A stretch of 64,000 nt of DNA from Temnothorax longispinosus (Eukaryota; Arthropoda; Insecta; Hymenoptera; Formicidae). Shown in pieces: positions 25,501-37,500 of the stretch. The stretch covers positions 18,781,692-18,845,691 of the forward strand of contig NC_092367.1 in assembly GCF_030848805.1 (NCBI RefSeq), read 5' to 3'. Made by a program: the position numbers and the translations under genes. Numbering within the stretch: position 1 is the first letter of the stretch; each line of letters starts with the position of its first letter. The notes under the pieces are model-generated. The model was not told the DNA's origin, did no database searches, and saw only the letters and a program-made list of their open reading frames with translations.

Positions 25501-28500
25501 AATCTCGGTACGGTAGGAAAATAGGCGGCGAAAAAAGTATCACCCCGGATTTACATCTTCGATGTCCGTAACAGCGTCGATATCGCGGCGACCTTTTTCT
25601 TTTTCGTTTTGCGCGGTCTGCTTTTTTTCGCCTATTTTTTTCTTATCTCCTAGAAGTTGATGGTTTGCGGTGCTGCTGCACCAGGCACTCGTTACTGTTG
25701 GCGGAATAAATATACTCAAAGCCAGATCAACGTTGTTTGGCGTTGAAAAGCAAAAATGCCTCGATACATCGCGTAGTTTGCTTTTTACGTAGGTTACGTT
25801 TTTCACAAGTGCTTAAAGTCGAAGCGCTGGGACAAAACCGAACTATGAAAATCCTCTTTTTCTGATTTAATACACGGATCAACTGTGACTCTTAATGAAG
25901 CAGAAATTGAACGAGAGCAGTACCGCTGCGTAAAATTGAAAACCGCTGATAGTCATGTACGCGACAGCTGTCATTTACATTTTACATTTTCTACCGAAAA
26001 TATCATAATTGGGTCCTCTCATCAGGGCGTTTTCGTTAATAGCATTGTGCTTCTGCGTGTCGCGTATATAAATATTCGCGTGTTCAGTGGATTTGCGTAT
26101 TTCAGTGGATCATAAACATTTTCCAAAGGCCACTGACCCCGTCTCCTTGAATATACTTTTTATTTCAAAATATTCTTTTATTACTCGAACAACTGGCAAC
26201 AATATAAATAGTAATCACTGTGATTACTATTTATATATATTGTTGCCAGTTAGTCGAGTAATAAAAGAATATTTTGGTTTTTAATCGCTGGCGGAGGAAG
26301 TTATTTTTTCTATACTTTTTATTTTTATTCCTCGTGTGAAACACACTGATATATCCGACTACTAATCACAAAACAAACAGCGTCTTACGAACAAAGCGCT
26401 TAAATTGTTCCTGCCGAGAATAGCTCTCTCGGAGTGTGTGATGTGATACTTGCTGGCCAGACAAATTTGAGCGATGGTTCCTGAACTTAGAGTCCGAAAA
26501 TGCGTCGGCCACTTCGGAATCAGAAATGTAGAAAATGTGAGTTAGAACGTAGCACTCGAATAAGTGATGTCTCACGCTAATAAATCATCTTTCAGTTTGT
26601 CTCGCTTGAATTACCTCAGATTTCTAAATTGTCTTTGAGTTACTTAATACGGATTAATTACGGGTTAATTCAACCCAATGTAATTGCGAAATTATTACGA
26701 ATGATTGATTGCACTTTGTTCGAGCTAGCCGTGGCACACTTCGGAATTGCCTAATGGAATTGTAGGCGGGTTGCGTTGATTTATATATATATGATACTTA
26801 ACAGATCGGCAACACACAATATATCCGGAAATCCGATAATACTCGTATTCTCTGCATTACATTTGCCCGATTTACTAATTGCGGGCGTTGTATCCTTCGT
26901 TATTTTCTACTTTTTCGTGTGTTTTTTTTTTACACAGATGACCATATCCAATTTTGCGTGTGCTTCGACACAACAAGCGCAACAATGGTAGCCGCGGTTT
27001 AGGTTTCCGGCTATTAGTCCGTGCACAATAAAACGAGCGTTTCGAAATTTATAATTGCTCACCGTGTATTCCGACGATATACGCACGAGTCGCGCGAAAC
27101 GCGAAACGCAATTAGCTCTTTGAATCGACCTAATTTGCCAATAGGACTTTTCCACTGCCTTCGTATGCATCAGCCGGGGCGGTCTTTCGTAAAAATAATT
27201 TCCATCCGGTATGTCGCTACATCGGCAAACAATAGTCTTGTTCGCGTAACGCAGTTTTATCACGATTTCATGGTCCTCGTCGCGAGATATATAGAGACGC
27301 GACGACACGTACGCGCGCCACGTAACGCCCGATACATGCATTCGCATACGTCCGCGAATGACGCTCCAATTGCGGTAATTGCGGTGGACATATAACGCTA
27401 TGTCGACGAGCCATTGGTCGGCCGGGCCATCCATAATAAATAGCGTTTTCTTTTGTAATCGATGTATACATGTACTATTGTACACCGGCAATCTGCGCAA
27501 CCAGGTCAGTCCGGAAGAGGGAAACGAGATTGCGCGGGTGCGCAATTAAAATCGATCGTTTTTTCCTATCGAAAATATATCTTCCCGTTACATTCGTTGC
27601 GAGCTGTACAAAACGAGAAGAGAGAACTATTTTTATTTCGAATCGTCGCGTCGTATGTATTCGGCCTTTCTCTCTGTCGTCGCTCTTTTTCCACGATGAC
27701 GTTTAGCGGCATTGAAGCGATCCAAAATCTTCGTAAAAAATTTATTATATTTTAATATTCACAGAGAGAGCCATTGAGATCTTCATTATATTGAGATTTA
27801 GCACGGATTTTCAGCGTCAATATAAAATATTAAAGTGACGCGCCCGTAAATACCGACCGTTTTAATCAGTCTGCGGCAGAGATATTCGCGTATAACGAGA
27901 TGCGAGATAATTATTTAAATAGAGACCGAAATAGAGGGAAGTCCGGACAAAATATTGAAATCGCCGCGCCGGGGTACATTCCGTGATGTTTCTACGGCGC
28001 AGAGCTAATTTATTTTCATACTCCCTCTCGTATCCGTCAGCCATTACTCAACGAAGGGATTATTTTGATTATTACATGAGTAAGGCTCTCCCCGGGCGTG
28101 AGAAATGCTTGTGCCATCAGCATACCTTCCTGGTGATGTAAGACGGAAAAGCGTTCTCAAGTAGGAGGAAAATATGGTCAACGACCCTCGGTCGTGACGC
28201 ACGCGGATAATCTTGACGGTCAAAATACATATACGTATCTTTGGCTCGTCCATTCCGTGCATAGGCGTAAGGATTGGCGTAAGAACACGAAGCGATGTTT
28301 AACTTCGCTATTCCCTTCGGGGTAGATTTTTGCTAACGATGAATGATCGAAGAGTCGAGAAGATTGCGTGGGATGAAGTCGAGACGAGGATAATAATTTC
28401 CCTCGTCGTTAAGTTGATAAGGAAAGAATGTTATTTATTTCATTCTACTTACCCCTATCGATTGAATCATTTTAATGCGGATTCGCATGATTTTACAAAA

Positions 28501-31500
28501 TGATTTTGCGAAAACTTATAATGATTTTATAAAAGAAATAATTGAAACGTCAATATAATTTTAGTACAGATGTTTATACGCGTGTATTGCATTAAATACG
28601 TGCATGCAAGATTACAAAGATCAATTCTATTTCGGCAGTTCCCTGTAATTCCAGTAAAATACATTAAGATTAATTTGAAAAATTGAAACTTAAGAGCTGC
28701 TGATTGTAATACTTCTGGCACTTAAACACTCAAGTTGCGAGCTCTTCAGTTACATTTCTGAAAATTTACCGGGAATTTCGTGATTATGAAACAAACGTTT
28801 ACAACGTGTCTGACTGCAAGCGCTTCCACTTCACGACGTCGGGAGATAATTCTAGCTTTGTTAAGCGGTGTTCTAACGAACTTGATGTTTCGAGTACGCT
28901 GCTAACGACTGAAACTGTATAATAATAATAATAATCACGCGAAGTGAGGACGGTGTTTTGAGAACTACATATATTTTAAAGTTTCTGAGCTTGCTACGTG
29001 ACAAAACAAATAATTTATACCACAATTAAATAAAGTAGGTACGACAAGTATTATATATTATTGTTCGATGTTATAAAACGACAGAAGAGTTACGTTCGCT
29101 CGATAGTATCTAATAAGAGGGGGTAACGTCCAATCAAACTTCCGCTAAATAAAAGATGTCCCCATTGTACGGCACGTGTGCAAAGTTCAGTGGGTTAATT
29201 TCGATTCGTTCTACATATATATTCCTCCCACGTGCGTTTTTGTCGCGATAACTACATGAGACATATTAGACGAGTCAAAGAATAAGCCATCGAAAAAGTT
29301 TTGTCGCGTGATTCTACTAACATTATTTGTCTTTTCACGCAATTTTATCTCATGCGAAGGGTAAGAAAAGACTGACCGGCATCATCAGCAAAACCGAGCG
29401 GGTAAAAATGATATTGTGCGGATTCTTCTCCCGTGGGAACGCCGTGTTTTAACACTCGGTCGTGATGAAGGGCGTTATCACGCCAATCCTGTACTGATTA
29501 TTCGACGGGTCTGAAAACGCGAAAGTATACTCTTCACACGCTTTCCCGAGCAAGGGAAAATTCCCTTTGCACGTTCGCCCTTTGTGCGTAAACTGGTGGC
29601 TAGAAAACGCATCCGGTTAAAGAAAGCTCTTTTCTCTCGGTAGTTTCGCGCAATCGCGAAAGATTCATGCGTGCGTTAAACATTTTTTATTGTTTACGTT
29701 GTTGCAAACTAGATTAAAATTTTCACAAAAATATTATCGTTCCTCGTAATCTATGCGAACGTGAACGTTGTTTTATGATAAAAAAAAAGTTACATTAATT
29801 TCGAGCGAACGAATTGAGAAATCCGGAATAAAAATGTCACCGGGAGTGAAATGTCATACACCGTAATATGTGAAACCGATACGTAACGCGCGGATTAAAA
29901 AGCGTATCGCAGCCATTTATCCAAAATCCCATGTACGGTAAACTGATGCAGCCAGTTTTGCATCGCACAGCTCACGGCAAGACACGTGTTTGATTACGCT
30001 ATCTCGTCGAGTCGGCGATATTCATTTCCACGAGCGCGCGCATGACAGCGGCCGGGTGTGCGGCCGGGAGAAAAAAACAGGCTGCACCTCGCACGTTCAT
30101 TTTTCATACTTGAATCCGACCTTCGTTATGACGCGGCCAAAAATAGAGCTTTCTCACCGAGAATTATCGGGTGGTGCAGTTTTTGCGACCGAAAAAAGGA
30201 ACAACGCGGCGCACAATGAGCATTATAGATCTCGAGCGTGATTATTCAGCGCGAATGTACTTTACGCTGGGAATAAAGGATTAAGGGCCAGAGGAACACA
30301 ATACAAATGTACAGGGAATAGGAACAGAGTGCATTGATACACGGCTTCCGATAGGGTGACAATCTACATTCTGTTGCTATTCCCTGTTCCTATTGCCTGT
30401 ACCTTTGTATTGTGTTCCGGCCTTTGTATTGTGTTCCGGCCTTAATTCTTTCGTGAGCGTACTACTGAAATCGTAGCCGTGTTTCGGATAAACTGCCACG
30501 CACAATTATTAGCCGCGATTGAACTCGATCACCGTGTATCTGATAACAATCTGGATAAACGCTGGATCGGATACCACCGAATGACATGATCTACCTCAAA
30601 TTACGTGAAATTGCAGCCGCAGCGTAATCTACATCAACCGCGATTAGGTCGCCCACGAGTTTCTCGCGTACACATCCGTAGGCGGATTTGGACGTGCTGA
30701 ACAAGCGCTCGGGAGATGGCGATTTTCGACAGCGAAAAACCACCGACGTTTCCGCATATCGTAACATTCTAACGAGTATCCCCCCGGGTATTCACGTGTG
30801 TACATATATTCCGGAGTTTCTGCCGTTTTCCCACAAATTTGCGTCGCGATTCATGGATTAATTGCGCGCTATGCCATCGCAAAGAATTTCTAATTGTACC
30901 GTAATAGAAAAATTACCTTTAGCGAAGCTAACCATGATGTAATTGTATTCCGGTGATGGAAAATTAAGCAATGATCGATGGTGTTATTTTACTCACGATT
31001 AGTTTAACAGGAAATTGTCGATGATATTAATTCTATTATTTAAGTGTACTATTATGTATACATCTTTGAAAAAGAGGGAAAATAAATTAATCACTTTACA
31101 TATTGTAACAGAAGTGACGGAAAGTCTAGAAAAAATGCACTGTATTTTGAGTAACTTTAAAAAGTTATAAACCAATCATTTTGACTGTTTTGACCATCTT
31201 AGCGGTAATATTTTTCCTCGTGTTTTCCAAATTTTATTCAAAAAATATATATTGAACGCCATTTGGCAACTGGAGTTAAGAATGGTGAATTATTTTACGT
31301 TATTAATTTGAACAGAAAACGTAATTAGCCTATAGATTAATACTAATTGGTACAGCTTGCGTCGGCGGTAAATGAAGGATTAAGTGCGCGAAACCGCATG
31401 ACTGCGGGTAATAGGACATAGTCTAAGAGCAGTTCGGAGCAGCTGGTCGAAAGCGATTAGAGAAACTTCTTTTCTCGGCAAAGCCGCGCTATAACTGGAA

Positions 31501-34500
31501 TTCCAGACTACCGTGTCCGGAGGACTGAGGAAGTTAGGATTGCACGAGTGGGAGGATGAGATCGGATGGAAACGTTGAAGTGTTCTCCAAACTCGAGCGG
31601 TTCCGTAAACAATGCTTCCTTCCACCAACATGATGTCAACCTTTATCGCACGCGTCGTCGACTCAACGACGCGGATCTGCAGTTCAGTATTATAGCCCGG
31701 ATAAAACTAGCAACGAATAACGATTGTGCTCCCTCGTGCGCAACATCGTCTCCCGATAGAAGACACAAGACTTCTCCTAGGAGCTCGCCCACTATATGCT
31801 CAATTATACACTACAAAGAACAAAGAAGCAAACGGACGGCGAAACAATAGTTATTCTTATCTCCGAGTTAAACGGACCCCCGACTCGAGAAACAGAGAGA
31901 TCCAAGAACTTTCCTCGTGAATATTTGATACCACCTTGCAAACAGAAATTATTTAATCACATTTAAAATAGGACCATTTAATATATTATATTTAAATTTA
32001 GAATACATAATATGTGCATGAATTTTTTACATATACGTATGTTTCTCTATTACACACGATATTATTTTGTGGACAGAAATGACTTGATCACCTTTAAAGT
32101 AGCAGTATATGATATATCTAAAATAAGTACATGTAATACATGTGCGACTTTTTATACATACATTTCTTTGTATTACACACGTGAATTTCTCTGTAACACT
32201 ATTTTCTTTTCATTAACTGATTAACTCATATATCTTTTATCGGATTTCGAAACCGCGGTCTTCTATTTCTGCCAAGTTTTCTATTTCTGGCGCGTAGGCA
32301 GGAAGCAAAACATTTCCGTAAAACGGAATTGGCCGGTATCCGCACGGCGGATTCCATCTTATCGGGTAACAGCGCATTAAGCGGAATGCGCACGTACGGA
32401 ATGTTCCGCGACCAAATACCCGTCCGTCTGTCGAAGCGCACTATATACAAGTAAGCAACCGATTTCCAGCCGTGCGAGAGTTTGCGCTAGAAGCGTCGCG
32501 CTCGGAAAAGAAAAATGGTTTTCTTGCACACGACGCCCCTTATAAATAACCCCGCCTGTCTCTCCGAGCGTGAAGCCTGCCGTTCTTAAAGTTTCTACGT
32601 AATAACACACGCTGAACGATGATGTCACGGACCTACGATGCCTGGTTACGCAAATATCTTCAGCCGCGACGCCGTTGTCCTGACGAGCCACGAAAATATC
32701 AACGTACGTCCGTTGTTGACGTCGTCGAGACGTCACATTGATATTCCATCCCTGTAGCAACGACGTCCCGCTCGCGTTCCCGAAACGTCACTTCTCGTCG
32801 ACCGGTTTTCCACTGGCGAACGACGTTTCATACTAACTCACGGTAACAAGTTAAGTACCGTAGACATGTCATTCATTCGTTCGAACGTGGGTAACGAGAT
32901 CTCTATCATTGAATCTGAAGCGTGCGAAATGTGGAGAGCCAAGTCGCAACAACGGAGAGTTACCCGAACAAGATCTCTCCTGAGGTTTCCACTAGAGAAC
33001 ATTCTTCCCCTTCTTCTCCGTATCGCAAAACTTAAGCAATTAACATTGAGCTCTCGTCTATCGTCTGGCACTTTACTATTACGCGCGGTATATATGCGCC
33101 GCGTACCTCCAGCATGAACCAGACAAATGAAAGCGTACGTCTCTTTTGTTTCTCGCTCGCGCACTCGGGCGCGCGAGACGGATCCCTCTTCAATCTTCAT
33201 TATGCAGCCCGTCGCTGGTATACGGTGTAATTTATTTCTCTCGTTTGTTAGCCAAACAGCCCCGGCTGTGCCGCGCCGCGCCGCGCTGCCGCCGCGGCAA
33301 AGACGCCGTGGAGAAGCTTTCGTGATGCGCAGCGACCGCGACTAGGTTTATGCGGCGTTCCTCGCATACGACGTTTCAAGTGCAACGCCACGCCGTGCCA
33401 AGGGCGTGATATAGGACGTTTCGAATAGCGCTTAACCCTTTGAATTGAAATATTACAATTGCATTTTGTCGCGCGGGTCACAAGTCGAGGGGCGCGGCAA
33501 CATCCGCGAGAAATATAATTCTTCGGAGTACGTTTGGAATACATTGCGATTGTATCGGAGTGAGAAAGACGCTCCGAAATCGCACGAAATCGTTTGAATA
33601 AAAATTCCATTGGCCGTGACAAGATTCTGGTATTTGTCTCGAATGCGCTATATACATATGTATGTCACGGTCGAAGCCCACTGGCTCTAAAAATCTGGCA
33701 CATGTGGCGTTTCACGCTCTATAAACAATGCCATTGCTTTAGGCAGCTAGCTATAACTACGATTTTGTGTAAATATATATTTCGTCGAAACAAACAATAG
33801 CAATCCACGTTTTTCAAATGTTAATTAAATCTTAATTAAATGTTCAACTAAATTATCTTTCTCCGAGTAAAATTTATCTCTTCGAATATTTTTAAATTTT
33901 TATTCGGAGAGGACTAAAAAGTATTTTACTTTTTATGCTTATTAAGTATGAAAAATATATTTACGTCTGTTATTTAATTAGCAAATATGCAATTCTCAGG
34001 CAACATCGAGGAAAAAATATTCGCGATCGATCCGCATTCCCGTGACCTGTCACGTGCCGGCAGCCGCGGAAATCGCGTCGGTTTCATGTATCGTGCTCCA
34101 GTTTTTTTGACGCTCGCGCGGCCGCGACGCGACGCGGGCTTTCGCCGTTAACCGAAATTCCTCAAACGTAACGCCACGTAACGGGAATATTGCCAAGAAT
34201 ATATGGCATCGTGCGTTCTATTCATAGAACGACGATGCCTTCGTTGCTTCGTTGGACCTCCAGATGCATCGGTCGTCATGCGACCGGCCGAAGTTCTCCC
34301 GCAAGTGAGAGCGATAGTGCGTGCGCTTGGCAGGACCGCCGAGACGCGGTCGATGTGTATGCGCGTATCGGTACACGATTGAACTTCGATGCACCATCGT
34401 GTACGTGCACTTGGCAGAGAAGTTCTCCCGCGTGGAAATTCGTCCGGTTCCGTGTTGGCTACCACGAATTAAGGATAATCCTGATCGGGGTTGTGTCATC

Positions 34501-37500
34501 GCGCGGAGTTGCCTCGAAATTGCGATGACACACTACTTGTGCGCTTTCTCCGCGTATTGTTTACCCGACGTTTGCCAAAGCTCTTTTCTCAGCTGACTAT
34601 AAATGGAAAACTCGTAGAATTTCAACACAGATATGATAGAGTAATGCGCGGAATGTTGGTCGTCCGAAAATGTATCGAACGCAAAACAGCCTCTGTGATA
34701 TGACATTAGATGGAAGGTCACCGTATTGTGGCCCACTCTGCCTCGCGGCGAAGTCATTCATCTATTTTCGTCCGTACGCACGAACCCAACAGCTTCTAGC
34801 TCGCGGTCAGTCTCGTGTGAGCCCCGCGACGCGTCGGATGTAGAACACATTCGCGCTCGAACTTGAGCTTGACTGCTGCCGTGTCCAGAACATTAGTCAC
34901 CGATGGGTCGCGTCATTCGTCTCAAGTAAAACGGGCAGCGGCGATCACGTGACGCGCGGGACTCTCGGCAGACTAATTGTGAAACTCGTCGCGGCATTTA
35001 GCCGACGCCGAACCTAGCCGCGAGTCGCGGTCGCGTTAATCACTCATGGGCCGTATTGTCCATCTCAACTGGCGCAGTAAGTGAATGGGCACGCGTGGGC
35101 TAACTGCGCGAACGCCGCTCAATCGACCCTTCGATCTAAATTACGAAAGCGTGAGCTGATATTAACCCGTTTTTTTATTAAACGAGAATCTGGTATCTAT
35201 TTCGGAAAACTTATGAAAGAGTATAATTCAAGCGTAATTAAGATTAATGATTTCTTGACCTTAAACGCAGCTATCAAAAATTCAACAGAAAGTTTTGAAG
35301 ATGCTAATTAAAATGTTAAATATGCTAGTGATTAAAAACTCAAATTCTTGGACAAGTTATATGATTACGTACTTTATTCTAATATCGTGGCAATATAAGA
35401 CAGTGCATAATTAATAAATTCATAACATCGAATCTCTCTTTCGGTTATTAAGTTATACCGTTTTATACAGGCTCACACTTCTGTTTCCAAAATTAATAAA
35501 AATAGAGATCTGTTAATAGCTCTAGAGAACAGGCGAACTGCAGAGTGGCTCGCTCCTGCAGTATGCTATATGTTGTTGATGTTATTAGTAGCGTGTCGAA
35601 AGAACCGACGCCTGCTCGTCATGCCTTCAAGATTCCTTTGGCGATTTCCCAAAGACGCGACGCGTCGGCGGAGCTTCCGGGACGTGTAAAACCCGGCAAA
35701 ATCGAATCGATCTTTATCGCGCGAGCGAACGGGGGCAAGGTGTATTCTTTCGGAAACTGAGACCGTCAATTTCTCATCTCTATTCTCCCGCAGCTGTCCT
35801 CTTCCTCCTTTTATACAGTATTCACGACACCCGCGTAATATTTATCGACGACCCGTAGTAACTCAACTTCGCTCTCTAGCATCCCGTTATTTAGCCTTTG
35901 TGGTGTAAAAGAGCCGCTAAACATGAGGAGAAACTGCGCATACTCTTGCAGGAAAATCAATCGTGCCGCTTTAATTTTGTTTGAGGCGAGATCGATCGGG
36001 AGAGTCGGTTTCAATTGTAGATATTAATACGTTTGATCTTATAAATTCAACATTAGCACGTACACGCATCCGTGACACGTAATTCCTGTGAATCGATCGT
36101 ATTTTTGTGGCCCTCTCGACCCCATCTCGGCCCGCGCGCTATATTCGGCAGTATATTTGGAATAGCATTTCATTTTCGTCATTAAGCAGGATTGTCCCCG
36201 TCCTCGTCCTTTGACCGCTCTCTGCGGGTTTATTATCTCTTTGATATTAGCACTCAATGACGCACGTTGTCGTATTCTGTACTTTCATCTATCTCGATAA
36301 TTTCGATGATGTTTGTTTGTCGTTAAATTTTATGTAACTAGGATTTTAAACATTACGGTTTTTTTGTGAAAACGAAGGCTGTGTCTACATAAAGTATATA
36401 TTTTATAAAAAGAGATTACGAAAGGATTAAATATAGTGACATATCGGTAGTTTATTAAATTATACATTGTAAATTCTCGATAATAAGTTTCATGTAGCGG
36501 GAAATTTAATAAGAAAACAAGCTACCGCTATTTTATCTTCTCGTTGACATTTTTAGTCGTAATTTTTCATAATTGCTGAAATTAATTGACATATTAATTA
36601 AACGAGATCACGTATGTCGCTTTGAAATTAATGAATCTTTCGAGTTTTATCCAATAATTAATTAAAATGTATGTAAAAAGACTAATCGGGCGACACGAGT
36701 CCGTATTTCAACTGACATTCCTTTAAATAATTTCACGATGTAATACGAGAGATGCGGTAGATCTATGCCACGGGCGAAATACACGGTCCATCATTAATGT
36801 CAGAAAATACTCTGATTGCACCCCTCGAAAATCGCCGATTGATTTATTGATATGCACGTAACACCGTACAAAGAGAATTTTCGAAGACTTCGCGCTGCGT
36901 TTAATCGTCGCCGAATTGGGAATGTGTCAACTTCTCGAAATCTACAACGGATTTCCGAAATCGACAGTCAGCAGTCAATAACGTGCGCACACGAGAAGCT
37001 TTTTGTTCCGCTTCGTACAATGTGTCCGTTCTGGAAATCGACGTATCCTTTTTGTGGCGGATGTCACGATGCCATCACGGCGCGTATGTCGAACTTTCGC
37101 AACGTTCGGACAGATTTTCGTCGACAACCAGTCAGCGGAGTGTCCGTTACCGGGCGAAGACAAACGTAATTTGAAGGCCCCTATGCGTGCCCGGCTGGCC
37201 GAGCGGCGTCGGCGAGTTTTGCCGTGAACCGGTTTTTCCTTTCCTGTGGTCATACGGACGCTAGTTAATGAACAAATAATGCTGATTATTAACAACAGGT
37301 TCGCAAAATTCATTATTGGTACCAAAGGCTTGTAATTGAAAACGTATTTAACATAGAACGCGTAATGAACGACCTGATTTAACTGGCTTTTGCCGCATCG
37401 TTTAATTTTTAATAAATTTCCATAATTGCAAGACACGATTACTTAACGTTACGTAAACGAACGTACTTGCTTTTATAAGCGGTTTAAATATATCCGCAGC

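Noticed and set aside
37196..37210. CTGGCCGAGCGG resembles a tRNA Ser/Leu A box
   Set aside because: No B box within the next 100 nt and no cloverleaf can be drawn.
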